Shown in pieces: positions 25,664 to 35,462 of a DNA stretch of 64,000 bases (its first letter is position 1; each line of letters starts with the position of its first letter). The notes beneath the pieces were generated by a model. The model searched no databases and had not been told where the DNA came from. It saw only the letters and a list, made by a program, of their open reading frames with translations. A program made the position numbers and the translations under genes. Source of the stretch: Aliiruegeria sabulilitoris (GTDB lineage: Bacteria > Pseudomonadota > Alphaproteobacteria > Rhodobacterales > Rhodobacteraceae); contig NZ_LOAS01000014.1 of the NCBI RefSeq assembly GCF_001558155.1, positions 62,001-126,000 on the forward strand, read 5' to 3'.

Positions 25664-28600
25664 GTGACAGACATCAAACTGCCCACGACCGGCGAACGTT
25701 ATCTCCCCGAATTCAAGGGAACCATTCGCCTTGAACACCTGCACCGTTACCGGCTGGCCCGGAAACTGGTCGAGGGGCTGGATGTTCTCGATGTTGCCTG
25801 CGGCGAGGGCTATGGCTCCGCCCTTATTGCGGATCAGGCCAATTCGGTGATCGGGGTCGACATATCGGAAGATGCCATTGCCCATGCCAAGCACCATTAC
25901 ACGGACCGAAAGCTGGATTTCCGAGTCGGCAGCGCCGCCGAACTTCCCCTCCGTCCGGCGAGTGTCGATGTCGTCGTGTCCTTCGAAACCATCGAGCATC
26001 TGGCCGAGCAGGAACAGATGATGGAAGAGATCCGGCGGGTGCTGAAGCCCGGTGGCTTGCTGATGATCTCGAGCCCGAACAAAGAAGAATACACCGACAA
26101 GACGGGGTACCGGAATCCCTTCCATGTGAAGGAACTCTACACCGAGGAATTCGAGGCGCTGGTCGGGCGCTATTTCGCCCAGTCGCGCCTTCTTGGCCAG
26201 CGTGTTGTCGGCGGCTCCCTGATCATGGACAGCCAGACAAACGGCTCGGTCAAGCTGATGCGCGACGAAGAGGAAATGGATGCGGGTGCGCTGCGCCGTT
26301 ACGACGTGATCCTTGCCTCAGATTCAGATCTGCCGGAAATCGGCGTCACGATCTACGAAGAGCGCGACAGCGATGTCGTGCCGGAAACCGCCGAACGCCT
26401 GTTCAAGGAAAAGGACGAGGCGATTTTCGGTCTGCGCCAGGAAATCGAACACAGGGTTCAAGAAGAACGCGACGCCGCCCAGGCGCTGCGCGAAGAGAGC
26501 GCCGCATTGCAGGCCGAACTCGCGGCAGAGCGCGAAGCCAGCAACAAGGTCGGCACCGAGCTTTCGACCATGGCCGAACACCACGAGCGGCTGCGCGATC
26601 ATGCCGAGAACCTCACGATAGAATACGATAATCTGGTCAATGAGTTCGGCCATTTGCGGAACTTCAACGTCGAACTCGAAAGGATCCGCGGGGAAACCGC
26701 GACGGCGCTTGGCGGCGAGCAGGCGCGCGTCGGTGCGCTCTACCAGGCGCTTGACCAGGTTCTCAAGGACAAGTGGTGGCGGCGGACCAAGGGTTTGCGA
26801 CTGACATCGAACTGGCTGCGCGAACGCCGGGGGCGGCCGAAGAAGAAATGGCCGAAAACCGCGGCAAGAGTGCTGGCAAAGGTGCCGGTTCCCGTGGAAG
26901 TGCCGAAGCTGTCGGTTGTCTATCTCGAGCGGACCGGTCCGTCCGCAGACGCCGAAAACGTGTTCCAGCTTCCCCCGTCCGAATCGCCCTATTCCGGCGG
27001 ATCCCGCGTGGTGGACGGCAATTTTGTCTTTCCCGGCTCCGGCTATCATATACCAATGGTGAACTATTCCGACATCAAGGAAGAATACGTCGCCTATCAG
27101 GAGCACGAACCGATCGAGAAGGCGATCAAGACGATTGCCTTCTACCTTCCCCAGTTCCACCCCTTCCCGGAAAACGACGAATGGTGGGGCAAGGGCTTCA
27201 CCGAATGGACCAATGTCGGCAAGGCAACGCCGCTCTTTGACGGCCATTACCAGCCGCATTGCCCGATCCACCTGGGCTATTACGACCTGCGCCTTGTCGA
27301 GAACATGGTCGAGCAGGCCAAGATGGCGAAGAATTACGGCATCGACGGCTTTGCCTACTACTTCTACTGGTTCGGGGGCACGACCCTGCTGGAGACGCCG
27401 CTGCAGAACATGCTGAAGACGCCGGAAGTGGACATTCCCTTCTTCTTCATCTGGGCGAACGAGAACTGGACCCGCCGATGGGATGGCGCGGAGCATGACG
27501 TGCTCATGGGGCAGGACCATTCCCCCGAGGATTCGCGCGCCTTCATCCGCCACCTGAAGCAGTATTTCGAAGATCCGCGCTATATCCGCGTCGACGGCAA
27601 GCCGGTGTTGTCGATCTATCGTGCCGAGATCATACCCGATCTGCACGAGACAATGGACATCTTCCAGGATGAGGCCCGCGCCATGGGTTTCCCCGGCCTG
27701 CACCTGATCGCGGCCCAGACTTTCGGCTACGAAGACCCCACCGCCGACGGCTTCGAGGCCGCGATGGAGTTCCCGCCGCACAAGATCCACGTCAAGGAAA
27801 TCACTGAAGAGGCGCCCAACCTGGTCGCGGGCCATACTGGCAAGATCTGGGATTATGACAATTTCGCTACTCAGTCCGTCCAGCAGCCCGAGAAGGACTA
27901 CAAGTGCTATCCCACGGCGATGCTGTCCTGGGACAACACCGCGCGCAAGGGCAAGGCCAGCCATTTGCAGGCCCGCTTCTCGCTGCTGCGCTATTCGCAA
28001 TGGCTGTCGCATAACTGCGAACGCGTGGTGAAGAACGAGAAGCTCTCGCCCGACGAACGCTTCGTCTTCGTCAATGCCTGGAACGAATGGGCCGAGGGCA
28101 CCCACCTTGAACCGGACCAGAAATACGGTTTCGGCTACCTCGAAACCACAAGGCGGGTCTGCAATCGCTATCCGAAGTCCTCGGAACGTTTCCTGCAACC
28201 CGAACCGCCGAAGAAACGCAAATCCGATATCGCGCTGATCTTCCACTGCCACTATCCCGACACCTGGGAGGCGCTGTCGGACGCGCTCAAGCGCATGGAT
28301 GGCGTTCAGTTCGACCTCTTCGTTTCGGTGACTTCCGGCAAACTGGCCGAGATGGTCGTGGCCGAATACCCCGATGCCCATGTCGAGATCTTCGACAATC
28401 GAGGCCGCGACGTGCGTCCCTTCATCGCCCATCTCAAGCTGGTGCAAAAATTGGGCTACAAGGTGGTCTGCAAGCTGCATGGCAAGAAATCCGTCTATCG
28501 CGCCGATGGCGACGAGCTGCGGATCAAGGCCTTTGACTCGCTCATGCGCATGGAAGCAGTGGAGATGTTCGAGAAGGACGAGAATCTCGGCATCCTTGCC

Positions 28601-28909
28601 GCCGAAGCTTCGAAACTCGAACATGATGTTCCCAATTCCAAGGAACCGCACAAGTTCGACAACATGCGCTTCAACCAGGAGACGGTCGAGAAACTGCTCG
28701 CCGATATGGGTCGAAGCTTCTACGGCAGCTGGTTCCCCGCCGGTACGATGTTCTGGTTCCGCCCCGAGGCGCTGTCCGAACTGACGCAGATCGACCTGAA
28801 CGCCTTCGATATCGAGCGCGGGCTGGCCGACGGAACGCTGCCCCATGCCATCGAGCGGATCATCTGCATCCTGGCCGAGGGCAACGGGTTCAAGACGAAG
28901 ACCTTCTGA
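25664..28909 (+). CDS. three-module glycan enzyme: methyltransferase + WbsX glycosyltransferase + RgpF-like domain
   Basis: 1081 aa. Residues 1-215 form a SAM methyltransferase (VLDVACGEGYGS near 46). Residues about 245-375 are a charged coiled coil (LREESAALQAELAAEREAS). From about 487 a WbsX-type glycosyltransferase starts with IAFYLPQFHPFPENDEWWG, with FTEWTNVGKA and NAWNEWAEG typical of that family. From about 852 an RgpF-like region (ALIFHCHYPDTW, FDNRGRDVRPF, KLHGKKS) resembles rhamnan-synthesis proteins. It probably transfers and methyl-caps sugars of a rhamnose-containing chain on the cytoplasmic face. The coiled coil may set the distance between modules, as in chain-length rulers; this is inference. 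Start ATG/GTG: the frame opens at GTG 25664 with a weak ribosome site. Confidence 0.85.
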   Translation: MTDIKLPTTGERYLPEFKGTIRLEHLHRYRLARKLVEGLDVLDVACGEGYGSALIADQANSVIGVDISEDAIAHAKHHYTDRKLDFRVGSAAELPLRPASVDVVVSFETIEHLAEQEQMMEEIRRVLKPGGLLMISSPNKEEYTDKTGYRNPFHVKELYTEEFEALVGRYFAQSRLLGQRVVGGSLIMDSQTNGSVKLMRDEEEMDAGALRRYDVILASDSDLPEIGVTIYEERDSDVVPETAERLFKEKDEAIFGLRQEIEHRVQEERDAAQALREESAALQAELAAEREASNKVGTELSTMAEHHERLRDHAENLTIEYDNLVNEFGHLRNFNVELERIRGETATALGGEQARVGALYQALDQVLKDKWWRRTKGLRLTSNWLRERRGRPKKKWPKTAARVLAKVPVPVEVPKLSVVYLERTGPSADAENVFQLPPSESPYSGGSRVVDGNFVFPGSGYHIPMVNYSDIKEEYVAYQEHEPIEKAIKTIAFYLPQFHPFPENDEWWGKGFTEWTNVGKATPLFDGHYQPHCPIHLGYYDLRLVENMVEQAKMAKNYGIDGFAYYFYWFGGTTLLETPLQNMLKTPEVDIPFFFIWANENWTRRWDGAEHDVLMGQDHSPEDSRAFIRHLKQYFEDPRYIRVDGKPVLSIYRAEIIPDLHETMDIFQDEARAMGFPGLHLIAAQTFGYEDPTADGFEAAMEFPPHKIHVKEITEEAPNLVAGHTGKIWDYDNFATQSVQQPEKDYKCYPTAMLSWDNTARKGKASHLQARFSLLRYSQWLSHNCERVVKNEKLSPDERFVFVNAWNEWAEGTHLEPDQKYGFGYLETTRRVCNRYPKSSERFLQPEPPKKRKSDIALIFHCHYPDTWEALSDALKRMDGVQFDLFVSVTSGKLAEMVVAEYPDAHVEIFDNRGRDVRPFIAHLKLVQKLGYKVVCKLHGKKSVYRADGDELRIKAFDSLMRMEAVEMFEKDENLGILAAEASKLEHDVPNSKEPHKFDNMRFNQETVEKLLADMGRSFYGSWFPAGTMFWFRPEALSELTQIDLNAFDIERGLADGTLPHAIERIICILAEGNGFKTKTF

Positions 28910-28923
28910 TCGTCATGAGGTAA

Positions 28924-30087
<1,164 letters not shown>

Positions 30088-30166
30088 GGCGCCGTCACGC
30101 TGGCTTTGTTCCGCGGCAGGCGATATGCGGTCTCCAAAGCGAATTGGCGGCAGGAAAGGCGCTCGG

Positions 30167-31735
30167 ATGAACTGGCAAAAGAGGAGCCTGGCACGGCGCA
30201 GCACGCTGTCCTTTCCCGCAATCGAGGAGCTGATCTCCCAGCATGAGGTCGTCCTGCTGCCGATTGTCGACGGGCTATTGTGCTGGCGCCTGCGCGACGA
30301 GGCGGGGCTGTTCGACTGGTTGGAGCGCCAGCATCAGGCAGACGGTTTTGCACAGGCGCGGATCAAAGCCGAGTGGCTTGCCCGTCGGCGGTCCGGGACG
30401 GGGGGCGATGCCCATGTCTCGCTGCCGCAGATTCATGAAGTGCTGTCCGAACTCATGCCCGAGGGCAAGATCACCGTCGAAATCGAGCAGGAGGCCGCGG
30501 GCCGTTTCCTGCTTCCCGATCCGGCCATGCGCACTCTGCTGGAGACCGCGCGCACGGCGGGCCGGCGCGTTGTCGGGCTGAATGTGCATCCCTTGCCACT
30601 GGCGTATCTCGACGACCTGTTGAAGCAGGGCGGGCTGGAGCTGGACGGCTTGCACGAACCGCAGGCGTCTTCGGACCGGGCATCCTTCCTCGCCTCTATT
30701 GCTCCCATGGAACAGGTGGAGCCGGTGGCCATGCTGCATGTCGGCAGCAGCGAGACGACCGAGACCGAGGCGGCCATAAGCGCTGGCATGACCGCATTGT
30801 CCATGCGGAGCCGGAGCGAGGATCTGCAGGACCACCCGCCGAGTTTCGCGGTGCCCGTCGAGGGGCCCGCCGCAGCATTCATCGCTGGGAAGTTGGCGTT
30901 GAATACGCCCCTGTCGGAGGCCGAGGAGACCCCGATCTACCAGCTTGGTTACCTTCTGGGCGGTCCGATCCTTCTGGGGTTTTGCCTCGATCTCATGCAA
31001 AGGCTCGGGAACGGCGGCGACGGGTCGGTCGCTGTTTCGGCGCAGGCGGCGCGGTTGGTCAAGCAAGGGCTCGAAATCATGGGGGCCAAACAGGCGACCC
31101 TGTCCCGCCTTGTTATCGCCGATGGTATCGGGGGAGGTCATAGTGGCGACGGTCCGGCCGGTTTCCTCATCGACTGGTCCGAAATGGACGATACCTCGGC
31201 GATCCTTCTGCAAGGGTCCGAAATCCTGGATTTCCTCTTTTCCGTCACCCCGCAAATGGCCGGCATTGCATCCGCCCGGCGCGCGGCCGGAAAGCTGGAC
31301 GCGCAGGGCGGAACGCTGGATTTCCTGCGCCATGCCTCCGCGGACCTTGCCGAACTCGATGCCGACGCCTTTCGCACCACCAACCGTGCGGCGCTGATGC
31401 GGCTTCTGATGGCGCCGAGCGAGGCGGAACGTTCCGCATTGGCAACCGTGCCAACCTCGCAGACCGGAACGCTCGCGGATTGCGTCGAACCCCGGCAGGT
31501 CGCGGCCAACACAGCGCTGCCGCCCGACACCGAGCTTCTGCGCCTCAACCAGACGCTGCGCGACCTGTTGCCCCGTGATCTTGTCCGCCTGGCCGAGAGC
31601 GGCGCGCTTGCCGGTCTCGACTGGCGTCAGGAGCTGCGCAAGAATCCGTTCAAGATCGGCCGCTGGGCGACCCTGCGCCGTTACCAGCGCCGGCTCGAGG
31701 ATCGGCTCCGTAATCGTCTCAACGGCGGGGCTTGA
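30167..31735 (+). CDS. HAD-like protein with lost catalytic residues (predicted pseudoenzyme)
   Basis: 522 aa from ATG 30167 (CAGGAAAGG upstream); ATG 30125 is an alternative. It follows the protein at 16664-18610 block by block, but each catalytic motif has changed. VTFDIFDTLL has become VLLPIVDGLL (nucleophile Asp to Pro), FISDMYLP has become GLNVHPLP, VTKRSGALY has become SDRASFLAS (Lys gone) and HVGDNRMAD has become HVGSSETTE. The later GYRVFGPLMFGF block survives as GYLLGGPILLGF. The frame is intact and long, so it is probably selected for a non-catalytic role, such as a partner or scaffold in glycan assembly. Confidence 0.75.
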   Translation: MNWQKRSLARRSTLSFPAIEELISQHEVVLLPIVDGLLCWRLRDEAGLFDWLERQHQADGFAQARIKAEWLARRRSGTGGDAHVSLPQIHEVLSELMPEGKITVEIEQEAAGRFLLPDPAMRTLLETARTAGRRVVGLNVHPLPLAYLDDLLKQGGLELDGLHEPQASSDRASFLASIAPMEQVEPVAMLHVGSSETTETEAAISAGMTALSMRSRSEDLQDHPPSFAVPVEGPAAAFIAGKLALNTPLSEAEETPIYQLGYLLGGPILLGFCLDLMQRLGNGGDGSVAVSAQAARLVKQGLEIMGAKQATLSRLVIADGIGGGHSGDGPAGFLIDWSEMDDTSAILLQGSEILDFLFSVTPQMAGIASARRAAGKLDAQGGTLDFLRHASADLAELDADAFRTTNRAALMRLLMAPSEAERSALATVPTSQTGTLADCVEPRQVAANTALPPDTELLRLNQTLRDLLPRDLVRLAESGALAGLDWRQELRKNPFKIGRWATLRRYQRRLEDRLRNRLNGGA

Positions 31736-31740
31736 GCGCA

Positions 31741-32478
31741 ATGAGCGAAGGCACACCCGTCCGGCTGGCCGTTCCCTTCATCAACGAAGAAATGTTGGAG
31801 CGGTTTTTCATCGGGAACCCGCATCTGCAAGGCGTGGACATCACGCCGCTCGACAACCGCGAACGCGGGGCGGGGCTGCCTGTACTCTATAACGAATTCA
31901 TCGCGGCCAACCTGGAACGCGATGCGTGGCTCTTTTTCCTGCACGAGGATTTCGAGTTTCTTGGCCCGTTGGCGGAGCTGTCCGCGCTGCGGACCGAGGC
32001 CGTCTATGGCACGTTCGGCGCCCGGCTTGAAGGCCGCAAGCCGCGCATGTATGGCCGCCATACCTGTTCCAACAAGGATGGCAGCAATGCCCGCAAGACC
32101 GGCATCGAGATCGCGGGTCCGACATGGGTCGACACGCTGGATTGCCAGAGCATCCTGCTGCACACCGCCATGCTGCGCGCGCGGCCCACGCTGCGCTTCG
32201 ACGAGGGGTTGAGCTTCGACCTCTATGCCGAGGAATTCTGCCTGAACGCACAGGAGAATCACGGGCTTCCGGTGATGGTTCTGCCCGCGCGGTTCCAGCA
32301 CTATTCCTATGGCCGGATCACCGAGCGGTATCGCGAGGGGTTGGCGCATCTGGCCGAGCGATACCCAGACAGCGCGATGCCGGGCACCTGCACCTTCCTC
32401 GGCGGCCGGGCGGCGGAGCTGGAGGCCGGGTTCACCTATGACAACAAGGCGCTTCAGGCCGAGGCGGCTGGCCGGTAG
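31741..32478 (+). CDS. glycosyltransferase-like protein (StrF/GT2-like)
   Basis: 245 aa from ATG 31741, 5 bp after the previous stop; an in-frame TTG at 31732 overlaps that stop. The block VLYNEFIAANLERDAWLFFL with HEDFEF resembles the acidic metal site of glycosyltransferase 2-like proteins related to the StrF domain. The later WVDTLDCQSILLHTAML and the Phe-Asp-Glu stretch around residue 150 fit an acceptor-binding half. No signal peptide or membrane segment is seen. It is the last gene of the polysaccharide cluster, directly ahead of a strong terminator. Confidence 0.6.
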   Translation: MSEGTPVRLAVPFINEEMLERFFIGNPHLQGVDITPLDNRERGAGLPVLYNEFIAANLERDAWLFFLHEDFEFLGPLAELSALRTEAVYGTFGARLEGRKPRMYGRHTCSNKDGSNARKTGIEIAGPTWVDTLDCQSILLHTAMLRARPTLRFDEGLSFDLYAEEFCLNAQENHGLPVMVLPARFQHYSYGRITERYREGLAHLAERYPDSAMPGTCTFLGGRAAELEAGFTYDNKALQAEAAGR

Positions 32479-32518
32479 CGGCGCGTGAACGCCCGTCGCG
32501 GTTCGCTGCCGCTTTTTT
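32477..32518 (+). terminator. intrinsic terminator closing the polysaccharide cluster
   Basis: AGCGGC (32477-32482) pairs with GCCGCT (32508-32513), with further pairing inside the loop (GAAC with GTTC), and is followed by a run of six T. The stop codon of the last gene forms the base of the stem. Confidence 0.8.
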
Positions 32519-32731
32519 CGGCAACTTGACGGGGCGATGCCTTTCATGCCTGCTGACTGCGCAAGAATTGGGCGGCGCCCGCCTAATAGTGTCGCAACCA
32601 TGCGCTCAACCCTGTTCGGGTGGCCTTGTTAACGGATAAGCCGCTGCAAGGAATTGCCAAGATTGCGAGCGGGCGCTCAGATCCACTCACACAAGGGTAA
32701 ACCAAGACCCACCACGGAACAGGAGGTTCAG

Positions 32732-33730
32732 ATGATCGATTTCACGTCCCGGATCGGAAGGCGTGCGCTGCTCGCCGGCGCGACGGCTTTGACGCTGGTT
32801 GCGACCAGCGGCGCGGTGCTTGCCGCCGACAAGGTGAAGGTCGCGGCGATCTTCACGCTGCCGGTCGAGCAGCAGTGGATCAGCCGCATTCACATGGCGC
32901 TGAATACCGCCGCCGAGCGGGGAGATATCGAGTATGTCTTCTCCGAGAACGTCTCCAATACCGACTATGAACGCGTGATGCGCGAATATGCCGAAGCCGG
33001 CCACCAGCTGATCGTGGGCGAGGTGTTCGGTCTGGAACGCGCGGCGCGCAAGGTCGCGGCCGACTACCCGGAAACGGGTTTCCTGATGGGCTCCTCCTTC
33101 GGGCCGGAAGCGCCGAATTTCTCCGCTTTCGACAACTACATCCACGAGCCCTCCTACCTGACCGGCATGATCGCCGGTGCGGCCACCGAGTCCAACGTGA
33201 TCGGCATGGTCGGCGGCTATGCCATCCCCGAGGTGAACCGGCTGATGAACGCCTTCATGGAAGGCGCGCGCGAGGTGAACCCGGAGGTCAAGTTCCTCGT
33301 GAACTTCATTGACAGCTGGTACGATCCGCCGAAGGCCAAGGAGAGCGCCTTCGCCATGATGGATGCCGGCGCGGACGTGATGTATGCCGAGCGCTTCGGC
33401 GTGTCCGACGCCGCCGTCGAGCGTGGCGTGAAGGCCATCGGCAACGTAATCGACACCTCCGCCGATTACCCGGAAACGATCCTGGCGTCGGCCATCTGGC
33501 ACATGGAAGCGACCATCGACACGGCCATCGCAAAGGTTGCCGACGGCAGCTACGAGGCCGCCGATTATGGCATCTATTCCTACATGGAACATGATGGCGG
33601 CTCGATCACGGTCGATGAGGCGCTGGTGCCGGCCGAGGTTCTGGAGGCCGTGAAGGCCAAGGAAGCCGAGATCCTCTCGGGCGCCTTCACCGTCGAGGTG
33701 AATGACGAAGCCCCGGTTTCGGACATGTAG
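32732..33730 (+). CDS. BMP-family substrate-binding protein of a nucleoside/nucleobase ABC transporter
   Basis: 332 aa from ATG 32732 (AGGAGGTTCAG). The signal region is RRALLAGATALTLVATSGAVLA, with a twin-arginine look (IGRRALL) and no lipobox cysteine, so it is probably a free periplasmic protein. KVKVAAIFTLPVEQQWISRIH, the GEVFGLERAARKVAADYP block and VGGYAIPEVNRLMNAF place it in the basic membrane protein/PnrA family, which binds nucleosides and related bases. It heads the transporter genes. A stable hairpin 40 bp downstream may protect its mRNA and raise its level above the ATPase. Confidence 0.92.
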   Translation: MIDFTSRIGRRALLAGATALTLVATSGAVLAADKVKVAAIFTLPVEQQWISRIHMALNTAAERGDIEYVFSENVSNTDYERVMREYAEAGHQLIVGEVFGLERAARKVAADYPETGFLMGSSFGPEAPNFSAFDNYIHEPSYLTGMIAGAATESNVIGMVGGYAIPEVNRLMNAFMEGAREVNPEVKFLVNFIDSWYDPPKAKESAFAMMDAGADVMYAERFGVSDAAVERGVKAIGNVIDTSADYPETILASAIWHMEATIDTAIAKVADGSYEAADYGIYSYMEHDGGSITVDEALVPAEVLEAVKAKEAEILSGAFTVEVNDEAPVSDM

Positions 33731-33769
33731 GCAAGCCGAGCGGCGCGAAAGCGTCCGTTCAAGGATATG

Positions 33770-33915
33770 GCCCGGCGGAAACGCCGGGCCGCGCCCGACC
33801 CTCCCCCCGGGAGGGCGCATTGCGACGGCTCAATCGGTTCAGGCGCTCGGGGGGATTGCGATGGCATTGCCAATCTCGCCTGTTCTGCATGCCCTCCCAG
33901 GGTCGGGCGCGGCCC
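33770..33915. repeat. paired palindromic intergenic element, copy A
   Basis: The element opens with hairpin GCCCGGCG-GAAA-CGCCGGGC (33770-33789, GNRA loop). An arm GGGCCGCGCCCGACCC (33786-33801) is inversely repeated as GGGTCGGGCGCGGCCC (33900-33915), about 100 bp away. GGGAGGGC (33809-33816) pairs with GCCCTCCC (33891-33898). The enclosed middle part differs from copy B. It lies between the binding-protein gene and the ATPase gene. Confidence 0.85.
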
Positions 33916-33941
33916 TCATCGCTTCGGACACCCGTCACGAG

Positions 33942-35462
33942 ATGACCACTTCAAAACCCGTCCTTTCGCTTCGCGGCATGACCAAGCGCTTCGGCTCGGT
34001 CCTTGCCGCGGACCATATCGACCTCGATCTCGCCCGCGGCGAGGTGCTTGCGCTTCTCGGCGAGAACGGCGCTGGCAAGACGACGCTGATGAACATGCTC
34101 TTCGGGCAGTACACGGCCGATGCGGGCAGCGTGCATGTCTGGCACGAAGGCGGTGCCGAGATCATCCTGCCGCCCGGCCAGCCACAGGCGGCAATCGAGG
34201 CCAAGATCGGCATGGTACACCAGCATTTCACGCTGGCCGAGAACCTCACTGTCATCGACAACATCCTGCTCGGTACCGAGCGTCTGCTGCAATTCCATCG
34301 CAACCGCCGCGCGGCGCGGGCCAAGCTGGAAGCGCTGATGATCCATTCCGGGCTGGAGGCTCCGCTCGACCGGAAGGTGCGCGACCTCTCGGTCGGCGAA
34401 CGACAGCGGGTGGAAATCCTCAAGGCGCTCTACCGCGATGTGCGCATTCTCGTGCTCGACGAACCCACCGCCGTGCTCACCCCGCAGGAAGCCGACACGC
34501 TCTTTGCCTCTGTGCGTTCCATGGTGGAAAACGGGCTGTCGGTGATCTTCATCTCCCACAAATTGCGCGAGGTTCTTGCCTTCTCGGACCGGATCGCCGT
34601 GTTGCGCCACGGCAAGAAGACCGGCGAAATGCGCACCGCCGAGGCAGATACCGCCTCGATCATCCGGATGATGATTGGCGAGGAACATGACATGCCGGAA
34701 CGCACGCCCGGAACGCCCGGCGACACGGTGTTGCGCCTCGACAACGTGTCGGTGCATCCCGAACGGGAAACCCGGGGGTTGCGGGACGTGACTCTCGATC
34801 TGCGCCGCGGCGAGATCGTGGGCATCGCCGGTGTTTCCGGCAATGGTCAGAGTGCGTTGGCACAAATCCTGTCCGGCCTGCTGGCGCCGGATTCCGGCCG
34901 GATCGAAGTGGGGGGCGAGAGCCTTTCCGCCTTGAACCCGCGCGCGGCGCTTGCGCATGGGATCGGACGAATTCCGGAGGATCGTCACCATGACGGTATC
35001 ATCGCCGCGTTGAGCGTGGCCGAGAATCTCGTGATCGAACGGCTGGACGACGCGGATGTGCAGCGCGGCGGTTTCCTGCGGCGCGCCTCCATGGCGGAAA
35101 ATGCCGAGGCTCTGAGCGAGGCCTATGACGTGCGCGGCCCCGGCATCCATGTCCGCTCCGCGCTGCTTTCGGGCGGAAATATCCAGAAAATGATCCTGGC
35201 CCGCGTGTTGGAGACCGAGCCGAACGTGATCCTCGCCAACCAGCCGACGCGCGGGCTCGATTTCCGCGCCGCCGCGGAGGTGAGCCGCCGGCTCATCTCG
35301 GCGCGCGACCGGGGCGCGGGCGTCATCCTGATTTCCGAGGATCTCGACGAGGTCCTCTCGCTCGCCGACCGCGTGCTGGTGATGCATGCCGGCGAGCTTG
35401 TCGAAACGGACAGCCGGGAGCGTGCCTCCATCGGCCAACTCATGGCAGGGCACGCCGCATGA
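33942..35462 (+). CDS. nucleoside-type ABC transporter ATPase, two ATPase domains
   Basis: 506 aa from ATG 33942; an upstream ATG at 33861 lies within the repeat element and is less likely. The first domain has Walker A GENGAGKTT, signature LSVGERQRVE and Walker B ILVLDEPT. The second has the degenerate GVSGNGQSA loop, LSGGNIQKMI signature and NQPTRGLD, the normal pattern for the double ATPases of sugar/nucleoside importers paired with BMP proteins. It energises the two permeases encoded next, whose genes overlap it and each other by 4 bp. Confidence 0.94.
   Translation: MTTSKPVLSLRGMTKRFGSVLAADHIDLDLARGEVLALLGENGAGKTTLMNMLFGQYTADAGSVHVWHEGGAEIILPPGQPQAAIEAKIGMVHQHFTLAENLTVIDNILLGTERLLQFHRNRRAARAKLEALMIHSGLEAPLDRKVRDLSVGERQRVEILKALYRDVRILVLDEPTAVLTPQEADTLFASVRSMVENGLSVIFISHKLREVLAFSDRIAVLRHGKKTGEMRTAEADTASIIRMMIGEEHDMPERTPGTPGDTVLRLDNVSVHPERETRGLRDVTLDLRRGEIVGIAGVSGNGQSALAQILSGLLAPDSGRIEVGGESLSALNPRAALAHGIGRIPEDRHHDGIIAALSVAENLVIERLDDADVQRGGFLRRASMAENAEALSEAYDVRGPGIHVRSALLSGGNIQKMILARVLETEPNVILANQPTRGLDFRAAAEVSRRLISARDRGAGVILISEDLDEVLSLADRVLVMHAGELVETDSRERASIGQLMAGHAA

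Noticed and set aside
26324-28846. 840-codon minus-strand open frame opposite the WbsX gene
   Set aside because: It is the antisense shadow of a GC-rich gene with clear family domains on the plus strand; its translation has no family features.
33861-33941. Longer N-terminus for the nucleoside ATPase from ATG 33861
   Set aside because: That segment lies largely in the palindromic element; the conserved domain starts just after ATG 33942, and copy B likewise precedes a start codon without being translated.
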